NCBI GenBank assembly: GCA_964403525.1
Contig: CAYOGE010000013.1
Location: 1-64,000 of the forward strand
DNA: 64,000 bases
DNA from: JAJTGZ01 sp964403525
Lineage (GTDB): Bacteria; Planctomycetota; Phycisphaerae; Phycisphaerales; UBA1924
Reading direction: 5' to 3'
Shown here: one piece after another, positions 25,351 through 32,452 of the stretch
Layout of the letters: each line of letters starts with the position of its first letter
Position numbering within the stretch: the stretch's first letter is position 1
Translations under genes and position numbers: made by a program
The notes under the pieces: generated by a model
The model's database searches: none
What the model saw: the letters and a program-made list of their open reading frames with translations, nothing else
Told to the model about the DNA's origin: nothing

Positions 25351-26126
25351 CCAAGCGATCCGCCAGATCGATCAACCGATTCGACCTCTACCGCTGGTGC
25401 GTGCAGGACGCGCCGGCGATGTGCAGGTTTCTCATCGCAGCACACGGCGGGAAGCCGCGTTCACTGAGAGAAGACTTCGCCGGACCGGCGGGCCTGGCGG
25501 CCGAGTGGGCGGCCCTTTCGCCGGCACACACGGCACTGGCGGTTGACATCGACCGTCGGCCGCTCGCGCACGCGCCCGCGTCTGCGCGTCTGAAGAAAAA
25601 AGTCGCCGACGCTCTCCGCTGCCGCGACAAGGCCGACGTCATCGCGCTGTTCAACTTCGCCGCCGGCGAGGTCCACGACCGTCGCCGGCTCGTCGCGTAT
25701 TTCAGAGTGCTGCGAGCCTCGCTCAACAACGGTGGGATCGCGGCGCTTGACATCTACGGCGGCGCAAACGCCTACACACCCGGTTCTTTGAGCACGTTTG
25801 CGCGCGTCCCCGGCACCCGGCGGCGCATCGGATACACCTGGCAGCAGGTCGCCGCGGACCCGGACACCGGCATGGTCGAGAACCACCTGCACTTCACCCT
25901 CGGCGGCAAGAAGTGGAAGAGCGCGTTTGTCTACAAATGGCGCCTCTGGTCGATCCCCGAGCTGCGCGATGCGCTGCTCGAGGCCGGCTTCGCAAAGGTC
26001 GAAACGTACGACCGCCTCGGTGATGCCGTCGACCAGAACGGGAATCTACGCATCCGGCCCGTCAGCCCCGCACAGGGGCGGCCTCTCGACAACGACTTTG
26101 TCGTCTACCTCGTCGCACGCAGGTAG
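25347..26126 (+). CDS. Class I SAM-dependent methyltransferase-like protein
   Basis: A 259-residue soluble protein with a Rossmann-type methyltransferase layout: LREDFAGPAGLAAEWAAL (motif I region; the loop is DFAGPAG rather than the usual DxGxGxG), ALAVDIDRRPL (motif II acidic residue), ADVIALFNFAAGEVHDRRRLVAYFRVL and IAALDIYGGANAY. The TTG start overlaps the preceding stop in a TTGA, which supports it over longer alternatives. Substrate unknown. Membership in the ABC exporter operon suggests it may modify the exported molecule or a component; that is inference. Confidence 0.75.
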   Translation: MTKRSARSINRFDLYRWCVQDAPAMCRFLIAAHGGKPRSLREDFAGPAGLAAEWAALSPAHTALAVDIDRRPLAHAPASARLKKKVADALRCRDKADVIALFNFAAGEVHDRRRLVAYFRVLRASLNNGGIAALDIYGGANAYTPGSLSTFARVPGTRRRIGYTWQQVAADPDTGMVENHLHFTLGGKKWKSAFVYKWRLWSIPELRDALLEAGFAKVETYDRLGDAVDQNGNLRIRPVSPAQGRPLDNDFVVYLVARR

Positions 26127-26193
26127 CAGCAGGCAAGTGGGGGCGGGGCGCTCGTTCTCGCGCCGATTACGCCGGTTGGGCCTCGTCGATCGC

Positions 26194-26886
26194 TCAAACC
26201 TTCGCGCACATCGCGACCGTCTCTTCAACCATCTTCCCGATGCCCTGGTACACCTGCCACGGGCTGGCGTCGCCGTACATGTACGCCGGGCTCGTGGCCA
26301 CTTTGCGCTCGGCGTCCACCACCGCCGCTTCGCACGGCACAACCTTGTTCCTGCTCCCCCAGCCGCTGATCACGCCCGAGACGCCGGCATCGTCACCCAC
26401 GGTGACCGTCACTCCGCCGCGAGCGGGATCTCCCATCAGCTTTGCCGCGATCACCGGCGCGATGCAGCAGAGCCCGATCGGCTTGCCGGCGGAGCGGAAG
26501 TCGCCAAACACCCGCTCCACTTCCTCGTCCACGACGGCCGCAGCGCCGTCCTTTGCGAAGGTGATGAGGTTCTTCGCGGCCCCAAACCCGCCCGGGAACA
26601 TCAGGCAGTCGTACCCCGCGCTGCCGAGCTTGCAGAGCTCACTGAGCGGCTTGATGTTGCCGCGAGCGATCCGCGCCGCTTCGACGAGGCAGTTGCGGGA
26701 CTCGGTGGACGGCTCACCGGTGAGGTGGTTCACAACGTCCGCCTGGGCTTTGTCTGGCGCAAAGCACTGGTACGTCACGCCGAGACGCGAAAGGTGAATA
26801 AGGATGCTTGTCGCTTCGTGAATCTCTGAGCCGTCGCCGCGCCCGCACCCGCTGAGCACCACCGCCGCGTTGAGTGTCCGTCCCAT
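26194..26886 (-). CDS. elbB: ElbB-type DJ-1/PfpI superfamily protein
   Basis: A 230-residue protein of the ElbB (isoprenoid biosynthesis protein with amidotransferase-like domain) family. AAVVLSGCGRGDGSEIHEA near the start and CLMFPGGFGAAKNLITFA near residue 100 are family signatures; the nucleophile elbow Cys lies in GLCCIAPVIAAK near 138. ElbB has been reported to have glyoxalase activity and a link to isoprenoid synthesis in E. coli; its role here is open. The ATG at MGRTLNA is chosen because AGGAGAAC precedes it by the right distance. Confidence 0.88.
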   Translation of the reverse strand: MGRTLNAAVVLSGCGRGDGSEIHEATSILIHLSRLGVTYQCFAPDKAQADVVNHLTGEPSTESRNCLVEAARIARGNIKPLSELCKLGSAGYDCLMFPGGFGAAKNLITFAKDGAAAVVDEEVERVFGDFRSAGKPIGLCCIAPVIAAKLMGDPARGGVTVTVGDDAGVSGVISGWGSRNKVVPCEAAVVDAERKVATSPAYMYGDASPWQVYQGIGKMVEETVAMCAKV

Positions 26887-26922
26887 GCCGTTCTCCTGAT
26901 TGCCCACGATCGTACGGGCATG

Positions 26923-26952
26923 AAAAAACCGGCGGCCATCAGGCCGCCGGTT
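26923..26952 (-). terminator. Rho-independent terminator of the cytochrome b562-like gene
   Basis: A perfect 11-bp stem (AACCGGCGGCC against GGCCGCCGGTT) with an ATCA loop is followed on the minus strand by TTTTTT. It lies 23 nt downstream of the stop of the 26976 gene. Confidence 0.9.
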
Positions 26953-26975
26953 CCGTGGAAGGCTTGGCGAAACGC

Positions 26976-27608
26976 TCAGTTTGAGCCGCGCGGCGGGGGG
27001 TTGCCTCCTCCGGGGGCGCGCTCGAAGGGGTTGCCGTTGTCCTGGCCCTTGTCGTGCACGCCAAACGCCTTGTGGGCGCTGTCACGCTGAGCAACGACTT
27101 TGTCGTACGCGGCCTTCGCCTCAGCGGTCTTGCCGTCGAGCGTCGCCACCTCGGCGTCGATCAGGCTCTTGAGGATATCGAGCAGGTGCTTCCGGTACGA
27201 GTTCAGGACCGTCGCCCGGGCCGCCTCATCCTTTGCGTCGTTCATCGCCTCGGTCGGCCGGGCGTTCTTTGCGCTGGCGCAGAACCGCTCAGCGTCGCCC
27301 AGGAGGCGGAGGTTCTCCTCCTTCTTTGAAGCGTCAGCGATGGTGTCCTTGAGGGCATCGATCGCGCGCTGCATCCCCTTCATCGAGGCATCCAGGCCGG
27401 GGGCCTGCCCACCCTGGCGACCGCCGGGCTGGCCACGCCCACCGGGTTGTCCGGCACCGCCGGGTCCACCGGGACCGCGAGCCGGGGGCTGTCCGCCTGC
27501 GCCGCCTCCCGCGGGCGGTTGCCCGCCGGGCTGGCCAAGACCCGCGGCAAGCATGACGCCGGCAACAACCAGGCCGCTCAAGGCGGCCACGCTCAACTGC
27601 TTCTTCAT
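26976..27608 (-). CDS. Exported cytochrome b562-like protein with Gly/Pro-rich linker
   Basis: A 210-residue exported protein. A signal peptide (MKKQLSVAALSGLVVAGVMLAAGLG) precedes a ~55-residue Gly/Pro/Gln-rich linker. Residues ~80-190 look like a four-helix bundle of the cytochrome b562 family: SMKGMQRAIDALKDTI offers a Met ligand in helix 1, and AQRDSAHKAFGV, like the EIRKEYHKKF end of E. coli CybC, offers a His ligand in helix 4. Heme binding is inferred only. The C-terminus is again Pro/Gly-rich. The start is the ATG with GGAG upstream; a strong terminator follows. Confidence 0.7.
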   Translation of the reverse strand: MKKQLSVAALSGLVVAGVMLAAGLGQPGGQPPAGGGAGGQPPARGPGGPGGAGQPGGRGQPGGRQGGQAPGLDASMKGMQRAIDALKDTIADASKKEENLRLLGDAERFCASAKNARPTEAMNDAKDEAARATVLNSYRKHLLDILKSLIDAEVATLDGKTAEAKAAYDKVVAQRDSAHKAFGVHDKGQDNGNPFERAPGGGNPPPRGSN

Positions 27609-27745
27609 CAATGGCTCCACTTTGGGAATAGGGACGAACGGGCGGACTTCATCATAGTGAACGCTGGAGGACCTGCGTTGTTGCACCCAAACGCCCGGCG
27701 GGGGACAAACCCCGTGCCAACCCGCGGGCCCATCGCTTTCCCCCT

Positions 27746-27751
27746 TAGGAT
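27746..27751 (+). promoter_or_regulatory. -10-like TAGGAT box, leaderless-type start of the PH-domain gene
   Basis: TAGGAT ends 5 nt before the ATG, with no Shine-Dalgarno site. Confidence 0.45.
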
Positions 27752-27756
27752 CGCCT

Positions 27757-28434
27757 ATGGCGTCATTTGACAAAGCCCTCCTGCCCGGTGAAGAGGTGCT
27801 CTACCAGGCCCGGCTTTCATCGCTCCCGCTCTACATAGACGGTGGCGTCCTGCTCGGGGGGCTGGCCATGATCGTGACCGGCCTGATGTTGCTCGGCTTA
27901 CCGGTGGCAGGGTTCGGCCTCATCGGCCTGGGTGGTATCGTGCTGCTGTTTGGGTGCGGGCGCCTGGCGCGGACCATGGTCCAGCGGAGCACCACCGACA
28001 TGCTCGTCACCAACCGGCGGGTGCTGAGCCGGGTGGGTGTCCTGCGAAAGGAATCCGAAGAGATGTTCCTCGGCAAGATCGAGTCGGTCGAGATCCACCA
28101 GAACCTGCTCGCCCGCGCGCTGAACTACGGCTCGATCGAGGTCAACGGGAGCGGAGAGGGGGAGCTGGTTTTCACGAACATCGCTGCGCCCAAGGACTTC
28201 CGCAACGCGTGCATGAACGCGGTTGAACAGGCGAGCTTGACGCGGAGCGCTGCGCCGTCGAGCGCAGCCGCCAGCGGCACCGCCGACGTCTACTTCGAGG
28301 TCGAAGTGCTCGATGAAGCAGGTGGGGCGGCACGCTGGATTGAGGTGCGGGCCCAGTCTGCCGACAGCGCCAGGACGCTCGCCGCGAGCGCGGGCGTGAA
28401 GGCCGGAAAAGCAAGAGTAAAGAGGATCGGTTGA
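27757..28434 (+). CDS. Membrane protein with bacterial PH (bPH2-like) domain
   Basis: A 225-residue protein. Two close membrane segments (YIDGGVLLGGLAMIVTGLMLLGL and GFGLIGLGGIVLLFGCGRLA) precede a bPH2-like domain: TDMLVTNRRVLSRVGVLRKESEEMFLGKIESVEIHQNLLARALNYGSIEVNGSGEG, where TNRRV and YGSIEV are typical. A C-terminal ~60-residue segment could form another small domain. Such proteins are peripheral membrane organisers of unknown role. It converges on the DUF4259 gene after 8 nt. Confidence 0.82.
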   Translation: MASFDKALLPGEEVLYQARLSSLPLYIDGGVLLGGLAMIVTGLMLLGLPVAGFGLIGLGGIVLLFGCGRLARTMVQRSTTDMLVTNRRVLSRVGVLRKESEEMFLGKIESVEIHQNLLARALNYGSIEVNGSGEGELVFTNIAAPKDFRNACMNAVEQASLTRSAAPSSAAASGTADVYFEVEVLDEAGGAARWIEVRAQSADSARTLAASAGVKAGKARVKRIG

Positions 28435-28442
28435 CGGCGCGG

Positions 28443-28904
28443 CTACTTCGACATGAGCCGCGCGCGCAGGTCCGTGATGCCGGCCCGCCAGGCTTCGGCG
28501 TGGTCCGACTCTGCCCAGAGTTCGGCCAGCTCCGACTCTTCGGCGAGTGAGCGGTCGATCGCTTCTACAGCAAGCGTGCGGACCTCGGGCTGGTTGAGGA
28601 TCTTCGCCCCCGGTCCCTTGGCCCAGGCGGCGAGTGCCTTCAGCGGCGGCTCCGAACCGCCAGTCATTGAAGCCCCCGGCCTCCCGCCAGCCGCGGCGAC
28701 GGCCTCCGCCGCGGCGAGGGCGCACTCGCCCGCATCGATATCGAGGTACCCCTTGTACTCGACCACCACCGCGAGTGCTCCGATCACAAAGGCGATCCGC
28801 CCCGGCTCGTCGGCCGTTCCTTCACCTTCGGCGGCTTCTTCCCACCCCGCCAGCCAGTCCATCGCCTCGTCGTTTTCGAAGATGCCGGTGCCCCATGCGC
28901 CCAT
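28443..28904 (-). CDS. DUF4259 family protein
   Basis: A 153-residue soluble protein. MGAWGTGIFENDEAMDWLAGW is the nearly invariant opening of DUF4259 proteins; the rest is helical and Ala-rich. Function unknown. The start ATG has AGGAGACTCTAC directly upstream. It lies 58 nt downstream of the DUF4375-like gene on the same strand and may be co-transcribed; DUF4259 and DUF4375 proteins are both found in polymorphic-toxin immunity contexts, but no toxin gene is visible here. Confidence 0.82.
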   Translation of the reverse strand: MGAWGTGIFENDEAMDWLAGWEEAAEGEGTADEPGRIAFVIGALAVVVEYKGYLDIDAGECALAAAEAVAAAGGRPGASMTGGSEPPLKALAAWAKGPGAKILNQPEVRTLAVEAIDRSLAEESELAELWAESDHAEAWRAGITDLRARLMSK

Positions 28905-28962
28905 GTAGAGTCTCCTGCGGGGAGTGTACAGGGCATCCGGGGAGCGGTTCCTTTGACGTGTC

Positions 28963-30372
28963 TCAACCCCTGCGGCGGGCCGGGCGCTTCGGGCGGAACT
29001 GATCGAAGTGGGCGGAGATGTACGTCGGCGCTGCGGTGAGCGCCCTGTCGGCGTGCCGCGTGAACGCGTCGTCGAGGCGTGCGAGCTTCTTGTGCTGGGC
29101 GTCGCTGAGCGCCTCGTATACCCTCATGCTGTTGCGTAACTCGGTGGGGAGTCCGCCGGGGCCGAACGCGTGGGCGGCGGTGTGCAGCGCTTTGGCGGCG
29201 GCGGTGAGGCCGATGGTGCGGAGGCCCTCAACCGCGGTGGGCCAAGGGCATCCGTTGGCGAGGGTGAGCGTGAGGCCGTCGCCCTGCACCGAGAGTGCAA
29301 GCTCGTACGCACGGAGGACGCCCGCGGCTTTGGAAGAGAATGCGGCGGGGTTGCGGTTGAGCCTTGCGAGGAGTTGCTCCGGCTCCAAAAACCCCTTGCA
29401 GCGACGGAGCGCCTCCTTTGCGAGTTCAACCCGCTGGTACTCGTCCTTGGCCGCGGAGGCAATGCGGGCGCGGGCGAGCTCCTTTGTACGATGAGGGTCA
29501 CGCTCTGCGGTGAAGGTCAGGATGAGTGAGCGTGCCTGTTCGTTGTCGGTCGTGCGGAGCTTCTTCTTCGCGAGGGCCTCGTCCACGGACCAGAGATCGG
29601 CGGCGGCCGGCACGGTGTAGCGGCGTCCGCGGTCGCGGTCGTGGTAGAGCGACCACAGGACGTGGCGGATTGCCCGGTTGCCCGGGTGGATGCAGCGCGG
29701 GCTCGGCAGGAGCTTGCGGGCGGCGACCGGGTCGCAGGCCTTGAGGCAATCGATCGCGTGCTCGAAGACCTCGTCCCATGCCTCGCCGACGCCCGGTCGC
29801 AGAGCGCGTTCCCCAGTGACGACGGCGGTGGCGAGCGGGATGAAGGCCGCGGAAAAACGTCTGGATGCGTGGTGGTGGATGGTGGCGAGTTCCGCGCCGC
29901 GGAAGGCAGCGCCCGCTGATCGCGGGTTCAGGCTCTTGGCAGCACGGACGGCGGCGGGCAGGTCCGCATCACGCGCGAGCCAGACGAGGTGCTTGGTGGC
30001 CTCGGCTGCGAGAAGAGGGTCTTTGACGGTCGCCAGCTTCTTGAGCCCGTCGGCGAAGGGGGCACTGCGGGCGTGGACCAGCGTCTGCCAAAGGCTGCTC
30101 TGTGTGCAGCAGAGTTCGCGCTCGTCGCCCAAGTAGTTGACCAGCAGGGGCGGGAACGCGAGCGCGAGCATCTGACGCTCGTACGAACGCTCGAGTTCGC
30201 GGCGTGCGGAAGGTGTGCGTGCTCTTCGCTTGGCCTGGCGGTAGGCCTCCTCGGCGACGTGCTCGGCGACCGCGAGTTTCTGCTCGCGCGGCGGCATCCA
30301 GTCGTACTGGCTGAGGACTTCAGACGGCACGGTCACGCCGGGGGCGGGAACGGGCTTGGAGCGTCGGGCCAC
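28963..30372 (-). CDS. Helical protein with DUF4375-like C-terminal domain
   Basis: A 469-residue soluble protein. I do not recognise residues 1-340: alpha-helical, basic, with ARRSKPVPAPG at the start and many Ala/Arg/Leu helices. The last ~115 residues match the layout of DUF4375 (DMP19-like) domains: LANGCPWPTAVEGLRTIGLTAAAKALHTAAHAF, then a LDDAF motif and a terminal aromatic helix; the usual NGGF is altered to ANGCPW. The GTG start is fixed by AAGGAGACACTC. It precedes the DUF4259 gene and follows a terminator that ends pckA. Confidence 0.6.
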   Translation of the reverse strand: MARRSKPVPAPGVTVPSEVLSQYDWMPPREQKLAVAEHVAEEAYRQAKRRARTPSARRELERSYERQMLALAFPPLLVNYLGDERELCCTQSSLWQTLVHARSAPFADGLKKLATVKDPLLAAEATKHLVWLARDADLPAAVRAAKSLNPRSAGAAFRGAELATIHHHASRRFSAAFIPLATAVVTGERALRPGVGEAWDEVFEHAIDCLKACDPVAARKLLPSPRCIHPGNRAIRHVLWSLYHDRDRGRRYTVPAAADLWSVDEALAKKKLRTTDNEQARSLILTFTAERDPHRTKELARARIASAAKDEYQRVELAKEALRRCKGFLEPEQLLARLNRNPAAFSSKAAGVLRAYELALSVQGDGLTLTLANGCPWPTAVEGLRTIGLTAAAKALHTAAHAFGPGGLPTELRNSMRVYEALSDAQHKKLARLDDAFTRHADRALTAAPTYISAHFDQFRPKRPARRRG

Positions 30373-30410
30373 GAGTGTCTCCTTGTGGCGTGAATATACC
30401 GTGGCTCAAC

Positions 30411-30439
30411 GAAAACGCCCCGGGATGTCCCGGGGCGTT
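30411..30439 (-). terminator. Rho-independent terminator of pckA
   Basis: An 11-bp stem (AACGCCCCGGG against CCCGGGGCGTT) with an ATGT loop is followed on the minus strand by TTTTCGTT. It lies about 35 nt after the pckA stop. Confidence 0.85.
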
Positions 30440-30473
30440 GTGAGATGCTGCATGTCAGCAGCGTCGGACGCTT

Positions 30474-32075
30474 TCAGATCCGCGGCCCGGCCGCTCGGAC
30501 CGCCTCGGGCATGTCAAATTTCTTGTCGTTGTCCCGGAACTTCTTGGCCAGTTCTTTCGCCTTGGCGTCGTAGGCGGCCCCGTCCTTCCACGTGTTGCGC
30601 GGGTTGAGCAGTTCGCTGGGGACACCCTCGACCTTGTCGGGGAGGTTGAGCCCGAAGATCGGGTCGGGGGAGAACTTCGCGTTCTTGAGAGTGCCGTTGA
30701 GGATCGCCGTGACGAACGCGCGCGTGTACTTGAGGCTGAAGCGGCTGCCGGTGCCGTACGGACCGCCCGTCCAGCCCGTGTTGAGCAGCCAGACGTCGGC
30801 GTTGTGCTTGGCGACCTTCGCCGCGAGCATCTCCGCGTAAACCTTGGCCGGGCGCGGCAGGAACGGGCCGCCGAAGCAGGCCGAGAAGTTCGGCTGCGGC
30901 TCGGTCACGCCCAGTTCGGTGCCGGCGAGCTTGCTGGTGTACCCGTTGATGAAGTAGTACATCGCCTGCTCGCGGCTGAGCTTGCTCACCGGCGGCATGA
31001 CGCCGTACGCGTCGGCGGTGAGGAAGACGACGTTCTTGGGGTGCCCGCCAACGGAAGGGATGATCGCGCCGGGGATGTAGTCGAGCGGGTACGTCGCGCG
31101 TGTGTTCTCGGTGTACCTGGTGCTGTCGTAGTTCGGCTGTCGCGTCGCCGGATCGATCTCGAGGTTCTCCAGCACGCTGCCGAACTTGACCGCGTTCCAG
31201 ATCTGAGGCTCGCCCTCCTTTGAGAGCTTGATGCACTTGGCGTAGCAGCCCCCCTCAAAGTTAAACACGCCGTTGTCGCTCCACCCGTGCTCGTCGTCGC
31301 CGATGAGCGCCCGGTCCGGGTCCGCCGACAGCGTCGTCTTGCCCGTGCCCGAGAGCCCGAAGAACAGCGCGACGTTGGTCGGGTCCTTCTTGTCGACGTT
31401 CGCCGAGCAGTGCATCGGGAAGACGCCAACCTCGGGCATGTCGAAGTTCATGGCGTAGAAAAGCGACTTCTTCATCTCGCCCGCGTACTCGCTGCCGACG
31501 ATCACCACCAGCTTGCGCTCAAGGCTCTGGGCGATCATCACGGGGCTCTTGACGCCAAAGGCGGCTTGTTCTTCCGCCGTCAGGCGACGCTTCCCGGCGT
31601 TGATGATCGTCCAGCCACCCTCTGCCTTCCACACCGCCCCGGCGCCCGCGGCGGGCGAACCCTCCGGAATAAACAGCGTGCGGATGAAGAGGTTGTGCCA
31701 CGCCTGCTCGGTGATGACCTTGGCGCAAAGGCGGTTCTTCTGGTCCGCCCCGACGAAACCAGTAAAGACGAACAGGTCCTTGCGGGAGTTCAAATGGTCG
31801 ACGGCGATCGTGAGCAGCTTGTCGAAGTTTGCGGGGGTGATCGGGGCGTTGAAGCCGCCCCAGCCGATCTTGTCGTGCACGCCGGCCGTGTCCTCGAGGT
31901 ACTTGTCCTTTGGGCTTCGGCCCGTCCGGTCACCGGTCAGGCAAACCAGTCCGCCGTTGCTGGCAAGCACGCCCTCGCCACGAGCGATCGCAAGCTCGAC
32001 CAGTTTGGCGGGGGCCAGATTCGTTTGAACGCGGCTGGGAGAAAGGTCCAGACGGGAGAGGATGCTGCTGCTCAT
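30474..32075 (-). CDS. pckA: Phosphoenolpyruvate carboxykinase (ATP)
   Basis: A 533-residue gluconeogenic enzyme that converts oxaloacetate and ATP to phosphoenolpyruvate, ADP and CO2. The P-loop GLSGTGKTTLSADP, the metal/substrate region (GDDEHGWSDNGVFNFEGGCYAKCI) and RYTENTRATYPLDYIPGA are all intact, identifying the ATP-dependent class. GDRTGRSPKDKY near residue 48 is the oxaloacetate-binding motif. The start ATG has TTGGAGCACCC upstream, and a terminator follows the gene. Confidence 0.96.
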   Translation of the reverse strand: MSSSILSRLDLSPSRVQTNLAPAKLVELAIARGEGVLASNGGLVCLTGDRTGRSPKDKYLEDTAGVHDKIGWGGFNAPITPANFDKLLTIAVDHLNSRKDLFVFTGFVGADQKNRLCAKVITEQAWHNLFIRTLFIPEGSPAAGAGAVWKAEGGWTIINAGKRRLTAEEQAAFGVKSPVMIAQSLERKLVVIVGSEYAGEMKKSLFYAMNFDMPEVGVFPMHCSANVDKKDPTNVALFFGLSGTGKTTLSADPDRALIGDDEHGWSDNGVFNFEGGCYAKCIKLSKEGEPQIWNAVKFGSVLENLEIDPATRQPNYDSTRYTENTRATYPLDYIPGAIIPSVGGHPKNVVFLTADAYGVMPPVSKLSREQAMYYFINGYTSKLAGTELGVTEPQPNFSACFGGPFLPRPAKVYAEMLAAKVAKHNADVWLLNTGWTGGPYGTGSRFSLKYTRAFVTAILNGTLKNAKFSPDPIFGLNLPDKVEGVPSELLNPRNTWKDGAAYDAKAKELAKKFRDNDKKFDMPEAVRAAGPRI

Positions 32076-32291
32076 GGGTGCTCCAAGGCCCTCGCACTCG
32101 CTGAAAGACGCTGGCAACGGGGCCGAAGCGTGACGAGGGGATGTCACAGTAGACCCGACCCTTACTCCTGTGGACAACCAAGGGCCGTGTCTGCGAAAAA
32201 CACCTTGTAGCCCCGCGGCCGGGTGTTCGGACTCTGGCCATCGCGCCGTTCAGACGAGCCGCGCAGCCAGCCGGGTCCTTGGTGTGAGCGG

Positions 32292-32323
32292 TTGACGACA
32301 TGCAGCCGCCTGCCCGCTAGAAT
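32292..32323 (+). promoter_or_regulatory. Possible promoter of tRNA-His
   Basis: TTGACG (32292-32297) and TAGAAT (32318-32323) precede the tRNA by 36 nt. The 20-nt spacer is longer than ideal, so only the -10 element is reasonably likely. The rest of 32076-32359 shows no gene. Confidence 0.35.
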
Positions 32324-32359
32324 CACCCTCGCTCCGCGGCCGACCGCGTGGGCGCAGTT

Positions 32360-32434
32360 GGTGGCTATAGCTCAGTTGGCTAGAGCGCGAGGTTGTGATC
32401 CTTGAGGTCGCGGGTTCGAGTCCCGTTAGCCACC
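32360..32434 (+). tRNA. tRNA-His (GTG)
   Basis: A full cloverleaf: acceptor GTGGCTA/TAGCCAC, D-arm AGCTCAGTTGGCTAGAGC, anticodon stem CGAGG/CCTTG with loop TTGTGAT (anticodon GTG), and T-arm CGGGTTCGAGTCCCG. The extra G at 32360 faces C at 32434, the G-1:C73 pair diagnostic of histidine tRNA. The 3' CCA is not encoded. Confidence 0.97.
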
Positions 32435-32452
32435 CTTGGTCGGTTCGTCCGC

